From assembly GCA_003988855.1 (NCBI GenBank), contig QYAI01000056.1, forward strand, positions 62,001 through 126,000: a stretch of 64,000 bases of DNA, in the 5' to 3' direction. The notes beneath the pieces were generated by a model. It made no database searches and was not told where the DNA came from. It saw only the letters and a program-made list of their open reading frames with translations. Position numbers and translations under genes: made by a program. This document shows, one piece after another, positions 34,666 through 44,912 of this stretch; the stretch's first letter is position 1; each line of letters starts with the position of its first letter. Origin of the DNA: Arachnopeziza araneosa. Lineage: Eukaryota > Ascomycota > Leotiomycetes > Helotiales > Arachnopezizaceae.

Positions 34666-35602
34666 AGCGAAAGCTTTCTATTATAAGTAGTGCGCTATGA
34701 CTTGTTGATCGAGAGTGCTAGAGCAAGGATGAATCTTAGAAATAAATTACAAGAGAGCCTCAGATTCAGGGAACGGTTATCTGAGTGTGAAGTGGTATAT
34801 CCCTAAAAAGCAATATCCATCATATTTAAGCGAACCTCTCACACATGGCTTAACCCAAATCTCTAATTGGAAGAGGTTTTTGTCGGCCAAGCAGGCGCAT
34901 AGTCTCTAGCTCATTCTAGAATATTGCTTTCTTATCTTGCAGGAAACAGGATTTCGTCTTTCCATTTTCTACTTGGGCGCCTTCCTCTCAGACTAAAATA
35001 CGTGCACAGATGAATGAAGGTAAAGGAGGAAAATTGTAGAGAGCATATGAAGAGAGCATCTGCAAGGAAAGAGGGGAGAGAGGGAAGGAGATTGTACGGG
35101 CGTGCTCGTGTTACTCGTATCAATATTCGCGGGATCCGCCTTTGAGATAGCTGTCGTGAAGCAGCCTGAAGGCGTTATTCACGTGGGGCATGAGGCTATG
35201 AACAACAAAAATTCCAGCTGGAGAACGTTGAAGAATTTGGTCGCCGGTTTGATATATTCTTCGAAATTTTTTGAAACATGCTGGTTGGTCTTGAATACCA
35301 GCAGATTTAGAAGTGCTATTAGACTTGCTAATTACAAGTCTGAGTCAGTATTAGAGTCGGATCAGACTTAAACTAGGGCAAGGTAAGAATCCGAGAAAAT
35401 CTATCTTCAAAGTCCTTACTCGCAAGTAGTGTTTTTACTTGTCGAGATTAACGAGCCCATTCAGTAAATACTAATATTTAATTTAACTTTTCCTTCCAAT
35501 CTCATATCGTTTCATCTTCATTTCCCAAACGGTAATCAGCTCCAACGATTAGCATACCCTACAAATCTCGTCACAAAACAGACGAAACAGATATCCAACC
35601 TT
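34666..35602. other. Gene-free spacer, nothing recognised
   Basis: About 940 bp of AT-rich sequence downstream of the NACHT gene and upstream of the CFEM remnant. Short frames in it have no recognisable features. Confidence 0.5.
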
Positions 35603-38600
35603 TCACAGAATCACACAGCACCCACCAGATTTCTCCTTTGGAACACTTGCAATCTCTGGATTGTTTGAAATCTCAAAGTTATCTGAAACCTCAAAGGTAT
35701 TCGAAATCTCAAAAGTATTCGAAATCTCAAAAGTATTCGAAATCTCAGAGGTATTTGGAACCAATGAAATATGCTTGCGATCCCAATTTCGCTCGGCTTG
35801 ATCAAGTGCAACTTTTAACTCATTAGATAGACGTTGATTTGACGAAAACACAGAGATGAGCATGTCTTTCATGCGCACCACTGAACCCATCATATAGGGG
35901 TCCGCTCCGTGTGCTAAGAAGTCGAGGATGATCCCCCCCCATTCGTCTCGTTCCTTCTCCCACTTGGAGAAGTGATTCTGACGTACAATTTCCAAGGCAT
36001 ATTGCCAGGGGCAAACCTCCAAGCCATTTTCGCGTTTGTGGGGATCTGCACCGAACTTCAGTATAGTTGCCACCGTTTCTGCGCTGATGAAAGTAGTAAG
36101 AACGGGATTGAGCGCAAAGTATAGTAGGGAACTCTTGTTTCCCCCGTTCTTGATGACATTGTCCTGAGATAATTTGGCATCTAGGTAATGGCAAAGTCCG
36201 TATTGTGCTGCAAGTGTTAACATCGACTGATCGTCATCAATGAAACTATAGTTAACTTGGTGAACGAGAGTGGCATCTGTGTAAAAGCCACGCCATGATT
36301 GACGCGCGGTGCTGTAAAAATTGTCAAGATATTCTGGCTGGCCTCTCTGGGTCTCACGTTCTGCCAATCGAGCCCACTTGAGGGCGTCTTCGGTCAATTT
36401 TGATAGAGATTGTTCGACAGTTGGAATGACATCAACTGCTTTCAGCATCAAAAGACATCCTTTAAAAATAGCAAAACTGGCGTTGAAACCACCCTTCTGT
36501 TTGGCACCTGTAAAATCAGAAAGCTTTTCGCAATTTTCACGTAGCTCTAAATAGTCCTTCACAGTACGGTGAAGATAGGATACGAGCATCATAGGTGAAA
36601 CTGTCATCGCGTTAGGTTTTCGCCTGTCGTACTTGACTTCGATAAGCCCGCCGCATCTGGTTCTGAGGTAAATTTCCATATCATTACAACGTGTGGTGGC
36701 TTCTGACTCAGTCATAAATCCCGACTTAGCCTTGAGAGCGAGCTTAGGGTCTCTCTCTGCAGCGAAAGAAAGAAGGAGGACTGATAGTCGACTTGTTCCT
36801 TGCATGAATTCTTTCTCGGATATCTGGTTCCTGAATGCAGAACCAACCAACTCAAATAACTGCGCGGTCTCTTTTCGATACACAGTGTCCACTTTGAAAA
36901 TCATTTTGTCAAAAAGGTCATCCAGTTCTCTAGGAAATTCTCGCAATCGCAGTTGAAGATGATGTATATCGTCGTGTTTTCCTAATCCTCGAAGTAAGGA
37001 TGAAACAACCAGTCGCACCCACAGGAAAACACCACTGGCACCATAACCAATCTCTTTGGTAAGCTCTGTTGTTGATTCAGGATCCTTTACAGTGAGCTCT
37101 TGCATCCGCGGATGCATTTCCAGTTTGCTACGGACATATTGCCTCATATCGGGAATAGTTAAATCTTGTAGCTTGAGTGTTGGTCGTGCAGCAAAAGCAT
37201 CCTCAAATGCTTGATGCGGCCGGCTAGAGCAACAGACCTTCACGTTTTCTAGCATCGGTCCTCGACCGAAAATTTGAATGACGTCTTCTTCATCGCCTTC
37301 ATATTCATCAAGCCCGTCAATAAATAGACAAAGTTTCAGTGGCATTCTAGTTTGTGAGATGAGAGCTTGGAAGGCCAATTTCAACTCTGATAATGGCCAA
37401 GATTCGGGCTACGATGCTGTTAATTAACGTTCGTGACCGAAAAGCTGGGGGAATACTCACTGGAAAATACCGAGCTCGATACTTGGCTTGATATCTGTAA
37501 ATTGACTAGAATTAGTTACGAGTTACATGCTCTTTAGGAACAGAGCGTTTGAAAGATTCAAAAAATACAGACACGTGCTGATACAAGAGTCAAGTTGTGG
37601 AGATATTTGGAAGGAGGCCTCCAGGTGTCAGAACTTACCTTCTAGCCCATTGAGCAGGCAGTACTGCAGGTACAAGTGATGGATTTTGGACCAATATATC
37701 ATATAGCAAAGACCGGAAAAGTCCGAGTTGGGAGCATTGGAACTTGGTACCGCTGTTCCAAAAGAAGAAACTAGTTTTGCAGAGTTTTGTAGTGCCAGCC
37801 CAACGCGCCAGATTATGAGAGGTTTTGTCATGGCTTACAATGTATTTCATCAAGGTGGACTTTCCAGAGCCTGCTTTGCCATTGATCCAGTAGACGCCTT
37901 TGCCAGAACGAAGCCACTCGCTGAAGTCAGCCCATCGAATACCCTCAGCGTACTGAGAAGTCTCTTCGATAGGTCGGAAAATCCAATCAAAGGTTTTTGC
38001 AAAGGATTCATCCACAGTCTCAAATCGTTCGGCTCTTGATGTGAAGAACAAGCTCGCAAGAAGTTCCGAGGTGACTGCTTGCTGCGTCTCTTTCTCGACA
38101 TTTCTGATCTCAGCTATAGCAGCATTGGTTGTTTGAGAAAAGGACTCGGAAGAAGATTTCTGATAGATATCTACGAAAACCCTCTTCTGACGCTTATCAT
38201 ATTTTCCGTTTCTCGCTACGACGGCTTCAGCTCGGTCCAGTAGCGTGGCAAGCGCAGATATCTGAGCTTGCAATCCACCCTCATCGGAAGCGTTCCGATT
38301 AACAAGAGCAGCAGCAATTTCCTGATTCATAGCATCTAAACGATCGAAACGTTTTGATTGTTCGAGAGATGCGTTGTCAATCCGTTTGCTACCACAAAGA
38401 CCGCTTAGTTCTGTTGCACTACGCAAACTGGTATTGAATTTAGAGCTGAAGTAGATACCTATTGACTGACCTTAAAGATTGGATGATACGCGAGTCTATT
38501 TGTTGCCGATACTCCTTCAATCTCTCTTGAACCTTGGTCAATTCTTCTCGCTTCCACATGCTCTGAAGTGCTATCGTCAAGCTCGACCATGTTTTCGCCT

Positions 38601-38916
38601 TGCCGTTCTTGTTCACCGGGACCTTGAGCTTATTTAAGCACGATATAAGATCATGAGCCAGGTCATCGCATTCTTTGCAGATATTTTCTAGAATTTGATC
38701 GTCTTCTGACAACCTCGCTGATAATCCAGGTCTGCTCAATCCCCGTTGGAGTTTAGCGGAATAGTCGAGGATGTCTTTTGTAGCAGCTTCAGCCTGCTCG
38801 TGGATATCCAGCCGGCTCTCATTATACAACTCGATGCTAGCTGATATGAGCTTGCCACTGAAGTCAACAAATTGGATGACAGTCCCCGCAAAGGATAATG
38901 CTGTTAAGGGATCCAT
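35603..38916 (-). CDS. Intact NACHT/STAND NLR-like protein with C-terminal hexapeptide repeats and CaaX box
   Basis: Exons on minus: 38471-38916, 37639-38427, 37461-37494 and 35603-37408 (introns 43, 144 and 52 nt), giving 1024 residues without lesions. Residues 1-150 are a helical STAND N-terminus (MDPLTALSFAGTVIQFVDF). A helical linker follows. The NACHT NTPase has GKAGSGKSTLMKYI (Walker A, about 331-345), SFFFWNSGTKFQC, LCLFIDGLDEYEG (Walker B, about 450) and VCCSSRP. Downstream are GASGVFLWVRLVVSSLLRGL and a winged-helix-like part with SYLHRTVKDYLE. The end region has only weak ankyrin-like turns (KFGADPHKR, AHGADPYMM). The last 50 residues carry hexapeptide repeats E-[IV]-S-N-T-F and end GGCCVIL: a CaaL prenylation motif with an adjacent Cys. 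Fungal NACHT proteins act in allorecognition and cell death; that role is inferred. Confidence 0.88.
35667..35756 (-). repeat. Five-unit 18-bp tandem repeat coding for E-I-S-N-T-F
   Basis: On the plus strand the unit is GAAATCTCAAAAGTATTC, starting at 35667, 35685, 35703, 35721 and 35739. The two central units are identical and the outer ones differ by a few bases, pointing to recent expansion. It encodes the hexapeptide array just before the CaaX end of the NACHT protein. Confidence 0.95.
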
Positions 38917-39103
38917 TATATCTTCGGTGTGGGAACAATAATGAGTGATTGATCTACCATGGGAGCTCTCATATATTTCGGCACTAGGGGCTGTGACGTG
39001 GCCGAGTGTGTATCGACAGCCTCACGACGCTCTTGTGGCGTCCATCAGTTGTGACGGCCAGAGTTTGCGGGCTAGCGGCCATCCGCCCTCCCGCATGCGC
39101 TAA
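38917..39103. promoter_or_regulatory. Left part of the interrupted divergent promoter
   Basis: 187 bp between the NACHT gene start and the pogo element. With the 91 bp at 41150-41240 and a TA it would form a bidirectional promoter of about 280 bp if the transposon were absent. Confidence 0.5.
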
Positions 39104-39118
39104 GTCCCATTCCGCCCA

Positions 39119-39158
39119 CCCCCCATTCCGCCCACCTCAAAATAAGCGAAATCCATGC
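39119..39158 (+). repeat. Left terminal inverted repeat of pogo element
   Basis: Begins ACCCCCATTCCGCCC and ends GAAATCCATGC; identical to the reverse complement of 41099-41138 over 40 bases. Confidence 0.95.
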
Positions 39159-39528
39159 TCCTTGACACACGCAATCAAATTTATTTTTACTCTTTGCAGC
39201 CTAAATTACTATATATTTTGGAATTTACAACTTAGAATACTTATGCCTCAATACACTGAAGATGATACAGGCTCTTATAGCAGTTGCAAATAGTCAAGGA
39301 GTTAGGGCTGCTGCTCGAGAGTGGGGTACGCCTTACTCTACCCTTAAAGATCGTATAAAGGATACTGAGGCATACTCTATTGCAGCAGAAAGTCAGCAGA
39401 GGCTATCTAAGGTTCAAGAAGACTACTTATCGAAGTGGATTCTTACTCAAGAAGCCCTTGGAGTTTCATTAAGCTATAGCCAAATTCGAGAGTTTGCTCA
39501 GCGCCTCCTAGCTATTAAAGGAGACTAT

Positions 39529-39962
39529 TGTAGTCGGGTTCTAGGGTGCATGCCATTTTATGGTCATTTCGCTAGTGGAAGTACGTGTTGAGGAGTCTCT
39601 ATAAGGGAGGTCCTACTAGGCACCTACACAGCAAGGAACACACACACAAGAGAAGATTCATGGAGTACGGAATACAGATAGCAGCAGAAGATTCATGGAG
39701 ATAAAGAAGAGAGAATAGATTGCGTTGTTACGAATGGAGCATTAATCGTACGGATTTTATTGACTGATATTCTTTTCTTACTGATTCATCGATTCATCTA
39801 CTTATTCATTGCTTGTTGTTTACACTGATTTCTGGTCTTTCGAACACACGGTTTTTGCTTTAGGTTCTTGCTTCAGTTGTTCTTCCGAAATATACATACC
39901 GAGAGTCAGCTGAGAGCCAACGAGATTCTTATTTTATTGGCTGCTCCTCCTACCCACGTACA
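39529..39962. mobile_element. Solo-LTR-like insertion, 434 bp, inside the transposase
   Basis: It starts TGTAG and ends GTACA and is flanked by CTAT at 39525-39528 and 39963-39966 (ACTAT if the terminal A is shared). Removing it with one flank restores the transposase reading GDYQTLGKRW exactly. No coding region is inside. The TG...CA ends favour a solo LTR. Confidence 0.7.
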
Positions 39963-40073
39963 CTATCAAACACTAGGAAAGCGCTGGATGCAAGCCTTTT
40001 TGCGCCGGAACCCTATTCTTAAGAGTAAAAGAGTTCGGAATATTGACTCTAGCCGTGTCAATAGTGCTACAAC

Positions 40074-40296
40074 TGTAAGAACCCGCATCAGTTCTGACCA
40101 CGTGTTGCTCACGTGATGACCCCTGAATAGGTTCAGGGTGGACTTGGAATGGAACCGGCTCAGAAGAGGTTAGGGGACCCACCCTCATTTTATTGTACAT
40201 AGCTCGTAGCTAGCCTATAAGTAAGAACATATTCAGACTACATTCGGGGTACTCCCATATACCCCTCGCAGCAGTGTTCGTGCTTGTGCCGTTACA
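40074..40296. mobile_element. Solo LTR, 223 bp, with 5-bp target duplication
   Basis: It begins TGTAAGAACC and ends GCCGTTACA (terminal TGTAA/TTACA inverted repeat). ACAAC flanks it at 40069-40073 and 40297-40301. Excision with one flank restores the transposase frame across ATTAIIKSWF. Confidence 0.88.
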
Positions 40297-40657
40297 ACAA
40301 CTGCTATAATCAAGTCTTGGTTTACACGGCTTGCTCTCTCTTAAACCCAAGCAATTCAGCCAGAAAACCGATAAAATATGGACGAATCAGGTATTATAGA
40401 AGAGTGTAGAGCAAATGGCCTAGTAGTAAGAAGCTCTGAGAAGTGTAGTATTCAAAAGAAGCAGCCTAGATCTCGTGCTTGGACTTTATTTATTAAGTAC
40501 GTGTCAGTTGTCGGAAACGCCCTCAATTCGCTAGTTATATTTAAGGGAAAATCAGCCTAGCAGCAGTAGTTTCCTCTGTTCTTAGGCTTATTTAAGGGCT
40601 AGCAGTTTACAGCTACTAAGAACGCCTTGACTACAGACTGTACAGCTGTAGAATAGC

Positions 40658-40925
40658 TGTGATGAGCAGAATATCACGTGTTGCAAATGTCATGCGTAGA
40701 CGGCACGGGTGGACAAGACCTCATTTCCGGAGTGTAGAGAATAAGGGGTACATTCAGAGTCTATTCGGACTAGGAGCGGAGAGAAGTCTGCTGTACATAA
40801 TGCACACCTGTAGTTCTTCTTCCCTTATATTCTTCTTTTCCTTCGTAGCTAGCCTATGAACCGAATATACTCAGACTATCAACGCACTCCCATATGCCTC
40901 TTGACTAGCCATATTCGTGTTTGCA
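40658..40925. mobile_element. Diverged relative of the 223-bp LTR
   Basis: It shares CACGTGTTGC near its start and CGTAGCTAGCCTAT, ATACTCAGACTA and ACTCCCATAT with the LTR at 40074-40296, in the same order. No target duplication was found, and transposase sequence to its right is missing, so ends are approximate. Confidence 0.55.
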
Positions 40926-41098
40926 TTGAGGTAGGGCGTGCATTGGGTAGGGGTTACGAGTGCAGAAGGCGCAAATTACAGCTGGAGAGGCTCTAGATAT
41001 AGAGAGTAAGAGAAGAGAAGCTAATAACTCTGATTCTACTCTGGATTTAATTGAAATTGATTAGTTATTTAATTATAATTTTTTCAGTATAGAAGGTG

Positions 41099-41138
41099 GC
41101 ATGGATTTCGCTTATTTTGAGGTGGGCGGAATGGGGGT
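41099..41138 (-). repeat. Right terminal inverted repeat of pogo element
   Basis: Begins GCATGGATTTCGC; perfect partner of 39119-39158. Confidence 0.95.
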
Positions 41139-41240
41139 GCACGGAGTTAAATCTCGACGCCGTATCACGATACCCCCAGCCTCGACAAGATTTCATCATT
41201 GTCCGCGTCCTGACAAGAAAATCTTGAGTAATGAAACAAG

Positions 41241-43469
41241 ATGGATCCTCTCTCTATCACCACCGGTGTCATCGGTCTCCTCTCATCCTTATCCACGCTC
41301 TCGATCAAGATCAACGAGTTTCGCAAGGACTTCAAGGAAGCGACCGACGAGATCAGGCTGCTGACAACTGAAATCAACGATCTTACAACTATTGTCCACC
41401 GACTCAACGAGCAGCGTAGCTCCTTGAACATTCCTGCCAAACTATCAAATGATCTCATTGCTGTGCTCCAAAACTTGAACAAAGCCGTGATCGAGGTTGA
41501 GCTTCATTTGAAAAGAGCACAGGCCAAGACGCTTCGGGGAGCGTACTGGGCTTTCTCGGGGAAGAAAGAATGCAATTTTCTCTGTCGCGGTATCGAGTCT
41601 TATAAGTCAACACTCAATATCACTTTGACGCTGTCGACTGTGTGAGTAACGCCCATGCCTTAATTTGATGTACCCCGCTTACATGAAGATAGAATTACTG
41701 GACATGATCTAGACGTCAAGGCTGATCAGATTCTTTCGGGAATAAATGATGTCAAAATGAGATTAAATCCCATGGAGAATAATTATATTCTTCAAAGATT
41801 TCTAGATGACGTGGCTGAGACGGTTGCTGAGGCTACTACGACCTATACCATGGGGAGGACTGAGCCAGAGTTCGAGGAAGAGAATCCTTTCGATGATCAG
41901 CGAGACAATGATTTGACGCCATCGAAGGTTTCTCCAGTCGCCGGAACGTCTTCAATAATGGGTCAAAATTCTTCCAATAATGGAGAAGCGTATGCCAAAG
42001 TCTCACAGAAAGCGCTATCCATCAACCGCAGGTCACAAGTTGGCAACATCTCAGGTGCCGCTTTTCCAAAGAGGAAAGAGCTACCAAGCAGCCCAGAATT
42101 TTCACAAGCTGGCACCATCTCCAGTGTTACCCTTCAAACCAGAGAAACGCCACCAAGCAGCCTGAGCTCTTCACAAGCAGCGAATACTTCGACACCTAGC
42201 AACAGTACTGCACCTCTTGCGCCTCTCAAAGACGACCTCAAATCTCCCAGAAGTTTCACGGAGAAAGTTCAAATACGAAGGCCTGAATTGAAAACACCCG
42301 AAAGCACAAGCGCATGTGCAGATCTTTGGAAGGCCGTCGATATGAATCCGAAGCACAGTATTCAAATACCTGGTTATGATTCAACTAAATCGTATGAGTG
42401 TTTACTAGTAGCAAGTGCTGGAGATTATTTTGCAATATGTTTGACCACCGGGAGGCATCCCTTAACTCCCAAAGCGAAAAACTATGGTGCTTTGTACGTC
42501 GGCAAATTCAACTCCGAGATCTCTATGATGTCTTTAGAGCTTGAAACAAGCACCCATCCCTCTCCGAAAGGGAAGAGTCTTTTCTGTTATGTTTCTTCAT
42601 TGGCGTTTTGCGGTGATGGACGACTGTTTGCTGTCCTATGCTGTTATGAATCGGGATCCAAGGCTGTTAACCCTTATCAGCAGTTTGTTGTTTCTTGGAG
42701 CTTTGGCAGCCAGAACTCAGCAACTAAGGGATTAAACTCGTTTCTTCCTTGGCGTCACAGCAAAACTCTCCCTATACGCGACAATATGTCTCCTGTCGTT
42801 ACAAGGTACGGTCAATCTTTATTATCAAGGGATGCCAGATTCTGGGCGTTCACCAGGGTCAATAATAAGAGCCTATCTATTTTCGACCTTGAAAAACGTG
42901 AAGTTATTTTGGTTATTCGACACAGCTCTCGAGGAGACATAATTCCAGTTGCCTTCTCAGAAAGTTGTGATAAGATCATTGTTAGAATTTTGAATTCTCA
43001 TTTGAATCCCATGATTGAGGTTTGGAACATTTTAGAGAGGATTCGAATGTGTTCCTTCACTTTTGGAAGTTCGCTAGGTGATTGTTCGACACTCACAGAC
43101 TCGACCAACGAGCTGGTGATATTACCCATGTACTCAAGTGAGATGGAATGGCAACAACCCTTGACACGAGAAAACCTTAAGAATCCAGAACTATCAGTTT
43201 GCCATGATCTGAAAGACTTGGGGGAAAGACTCCTGCTGAAGGGTTCCGCAGATGGATCATTGGCGTTATTGAGTAAAGGTGACAAAAATGTCGGCGCTCT
43301 TCTGGACGCCAGATCCGCGAAAATCATCGGAAGACTGAGATCATCGAAAGGGACAGATTCAATCTTTCAAAAAGAAGCGGATTTCTATGCCATGCAGAGT
43401 GATGGACAGAGAATCTTCAGCGTACATCATCAAAGTGGTCTACTTGAAATCTGGGAACCATCAAAGTAG
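41241..43469 (+). CDS. HeLo-like domain fused to WD-like beta-propeller, no NACHT
   Basis: Exons 41241-41641 and 41693-43469 (intron 51 nt), 725 residues, intact. Residues 1-140 form a helical domain beginning MDPLSITTGVIGLLSSLSTL, the pattern of HeLo-like N-termini that precede fungal STAND proteins and, in other systems, form membrane-active bundles. A polar linker (about 150-300) contains 23-residue repeats (SQVGNISG, SQAGTISS, SQAANTS). From about residue 320 the sequence has repeated strand-loop motifs ending in Trp or Asp pairs (YGALYVGKFNSE, LLSRDARFWAFTRVNNKSLSIFD, IEVWNILE, LLEIWEPSK), reading as a degenerate seven-blade propeller. Unlike usual fungal NLRs it has no nucleotide-binding domain. 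It is divergent from the NACHT gene at 35603-38916, which suggests a sensor/effector pair (inference). Confidence 0.72.
42033..42182 (+). repeat. 69-bp tandem repeat in the HeLo-like/propeller linker
   Basis: TCACAAG(T/C)TGGCA starts at 42033 and 42102, and TCACAAGCAG at 42171, an exact 69-base period. It encodes 23-residue units; the third is partial. The copies have diverged but keep frame. Confidence 0.85.
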
Positions 43470-43830
43470 AAGCGTTGGTCACATGGAAAATGTCTCTGTT
43501 ATCAAGAATCATGACATTTCTGGGAGGGAAATATCTACGACTGCAGAATCAATACAGATTTACTCGTTCAAAGCGGAAGTTGACTTCTATCACGAAATAT
43601 GCGGTACAGTTGACATCACTGGGAGCGAGAAACTCAAGACAGGAGCGAGTGCAAATACTTTAATTTTATCGTTCTCAATACTCCAATAATGGCTGGTATC
43701 AATCTAAAAGTTGTGTCCCCACAGATACCAGGTAAACGCCAGTCGCCAGAGAATCGCCATGCCCAAGTCCGAACGCCGTAGCCTATGGGCTATCCTATAC
43801 AAATAAAGAGCAAAAAATAACAACAAGCGC
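43470..43830. other. Convergent spacer
   Basis: 361 bp between the propeller gene and the gene ending at 43831 on minus. No feature recognised. Confidence 0.5.
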
Positions 43831-44912
43831 TTACGAGACAAATGTCCGCACGCCCATCGAAAACTTTGGTACAAAAAAGGTGACGTTTCCTAACGTGCTG
43901 AATGCTTGGGTACCGAATCCGACGGATCCAAGATACGTTGTGAATGTCGGGAGATCCACGTTCAGGGATTTCTTCCCTGCTAGGTTGATGATGCTGAGGA
44001 AGAGAGGGGTGATGTCGGCGTTGAATGACGTGACGGGTTGTTGTGCCACCCAGGTGAAGACGTTCTGGTCGTTGTCATTCTTGCCAGCGAAGAGATTGCT
44101 TTTGCATGTTAGCAGGGCTCTGAGATCTCAGGTGGTGGAAAGCTTACTAGTTTGTACCAGCGAGCGCCGTCGTGGTGACGATGGTGCTGCCGTTACCGAA
44201 CCCAACTGGGTCCTCGAGTCCATATTTCGCAAAGAAGATGATCATCTCGAATGCCGCTATGCTCGCGTTGCCAGCCGTGGTCGCGTCCGGATCCAGATAC
44301 ATGTCCAGCGCGACGGTGGAATTCACCTGCTCGGATTCCAATCTGATATCGCTCGTTGATGGCGCGTTATCGTTGCCGATCCCCATCGTCCATTCGAATC
44401 CCAGATCCAACCCTTGCATATCCCTGAGGGTGACCGGAGTAAGTGGATCGGCAAAAGTAACTTGTGGGAAGGCATGGATGAGGGGTTTGCTCTCGTTTAC
44501 CGGCACTGATGCGTTGGCGACGTCGAAAGGATAGGCCCAGGTAATGGAGAAGGGAGGAACGGTGTCATTAGTAGAATAGGTGCCGTTTTCGAAGGTGGTC
44601 ATGGAGAGGCAGAGGGTTGATGTTGGGTCGGGGAGGATCTCGTTTGAATTTACTAGGGAGGCAACGTTAGCATCGCGTCGCGAGGTGAAACATTAATATA
44701 GTGTACATACTGGTGAAGTTTGTGCCAGCTTTGTTCTGTACGAATAAATTGAAGTCGTCGCAGGCCGACTGGACGACGAGTTGATTTAAATCTTCGGGGA
44801 TGGGCACCCGATCCCCTTCAAACGGCCGGATGCCAAAGAGCGTCCCCAGGGTGGCGCCGATGGGGATGGAGATCAAGAGAGAGTTTACGATGATGCCGAC
44901 GATGAAAGCCAT
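43831..44912 (-). CDS. Unknown secreted or membrane-anchored fungal protein
   Basis: Exons on minus: 44711-44912, 44148-44652 and 43831-44098 (324 residues; introns 58 and 49 nt, canonical). The N-terminus is hydrophobic (MAFIVGIIVNSLLISIPIGATLGTLFG), a signal anchor or uncleaved signal. The remainder has several sequons (NGT, NAS, NES, NST) and is Thr/Ser-rich, so it probably faces the outside or a lumen. Segments such as WAYPFDVANASVPV, FEMIIFFAKYGLEDPVGFGNG and NVFTWVAQQPVTSF look conserved, but I cannot name a family. Confidence 0.65.

Larger units (their letters stand above)
39243..41065 (+). pseudogene. Fot1/pogo-like transposase remnant
   Basis: The ATG at 39243 begins MPQYTEDD, then a 1-base shift leads into ALIAVANSQGVRAAAREWG (helix-turn-helix part) and RLSKVQEDYLSKWILTQEAL (CENP-B-type second DNA-binding domain). 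The frame is cut after IKGDY by the insertion at 39529-39962 and resumes with QTLGKRWMQAFLRRNP. It is cut again after VNSATT by the insertion at 40074-40296 and resumes with IIKSWFTRLA. NMDESGIIE and FIKYVSVVGNALNSLVIFKG mark the start of the DDE domain. Stops replace expected Trp or Gln (near 40560, 40569, 40603 and 40654). The rest of the catalytic region is missing; a C-terminal piece (QITAGEALDIESK) appears near 40975. Not functional. Confidence 0.85.
39104..41147 (+). mobile_element. Dead Tc1/mariner-superfamily pogo/Fot1-like transposon with nested LTR insertions
   Basis: Perfect 40-bp inverted repeats lie at 39119-39158 and 41099-41138. Just outside both ends are A(G/C)TCC steps and a TA dinucleotide (39102-39103 and 41148-41149), the target duplication expected for pogo elements. 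Inside is a plus-strand Fot1-like transposase ruined by a frameshift, stops, insertions and loss of its catalytic centre. Exact ends are uncertain by some bases because the left end carries a short duplication (CCCATTCCGCCCACC twice). Confidence 0.85.

Noticed and set aside
35603..38916. Calling the intact NACHT gene a pseudogene because its frames are separate
   Set aside because: Three introns with good borders join all parts in phase, with total length divisible by three.
40651..40930. Target-site duplication for the third LTR-like segment
   Set aside because: I looked for a 4-6 bp repeat at TG/CA boundaries (for example ATAGC against TTGAG or TTGGG) and found none.
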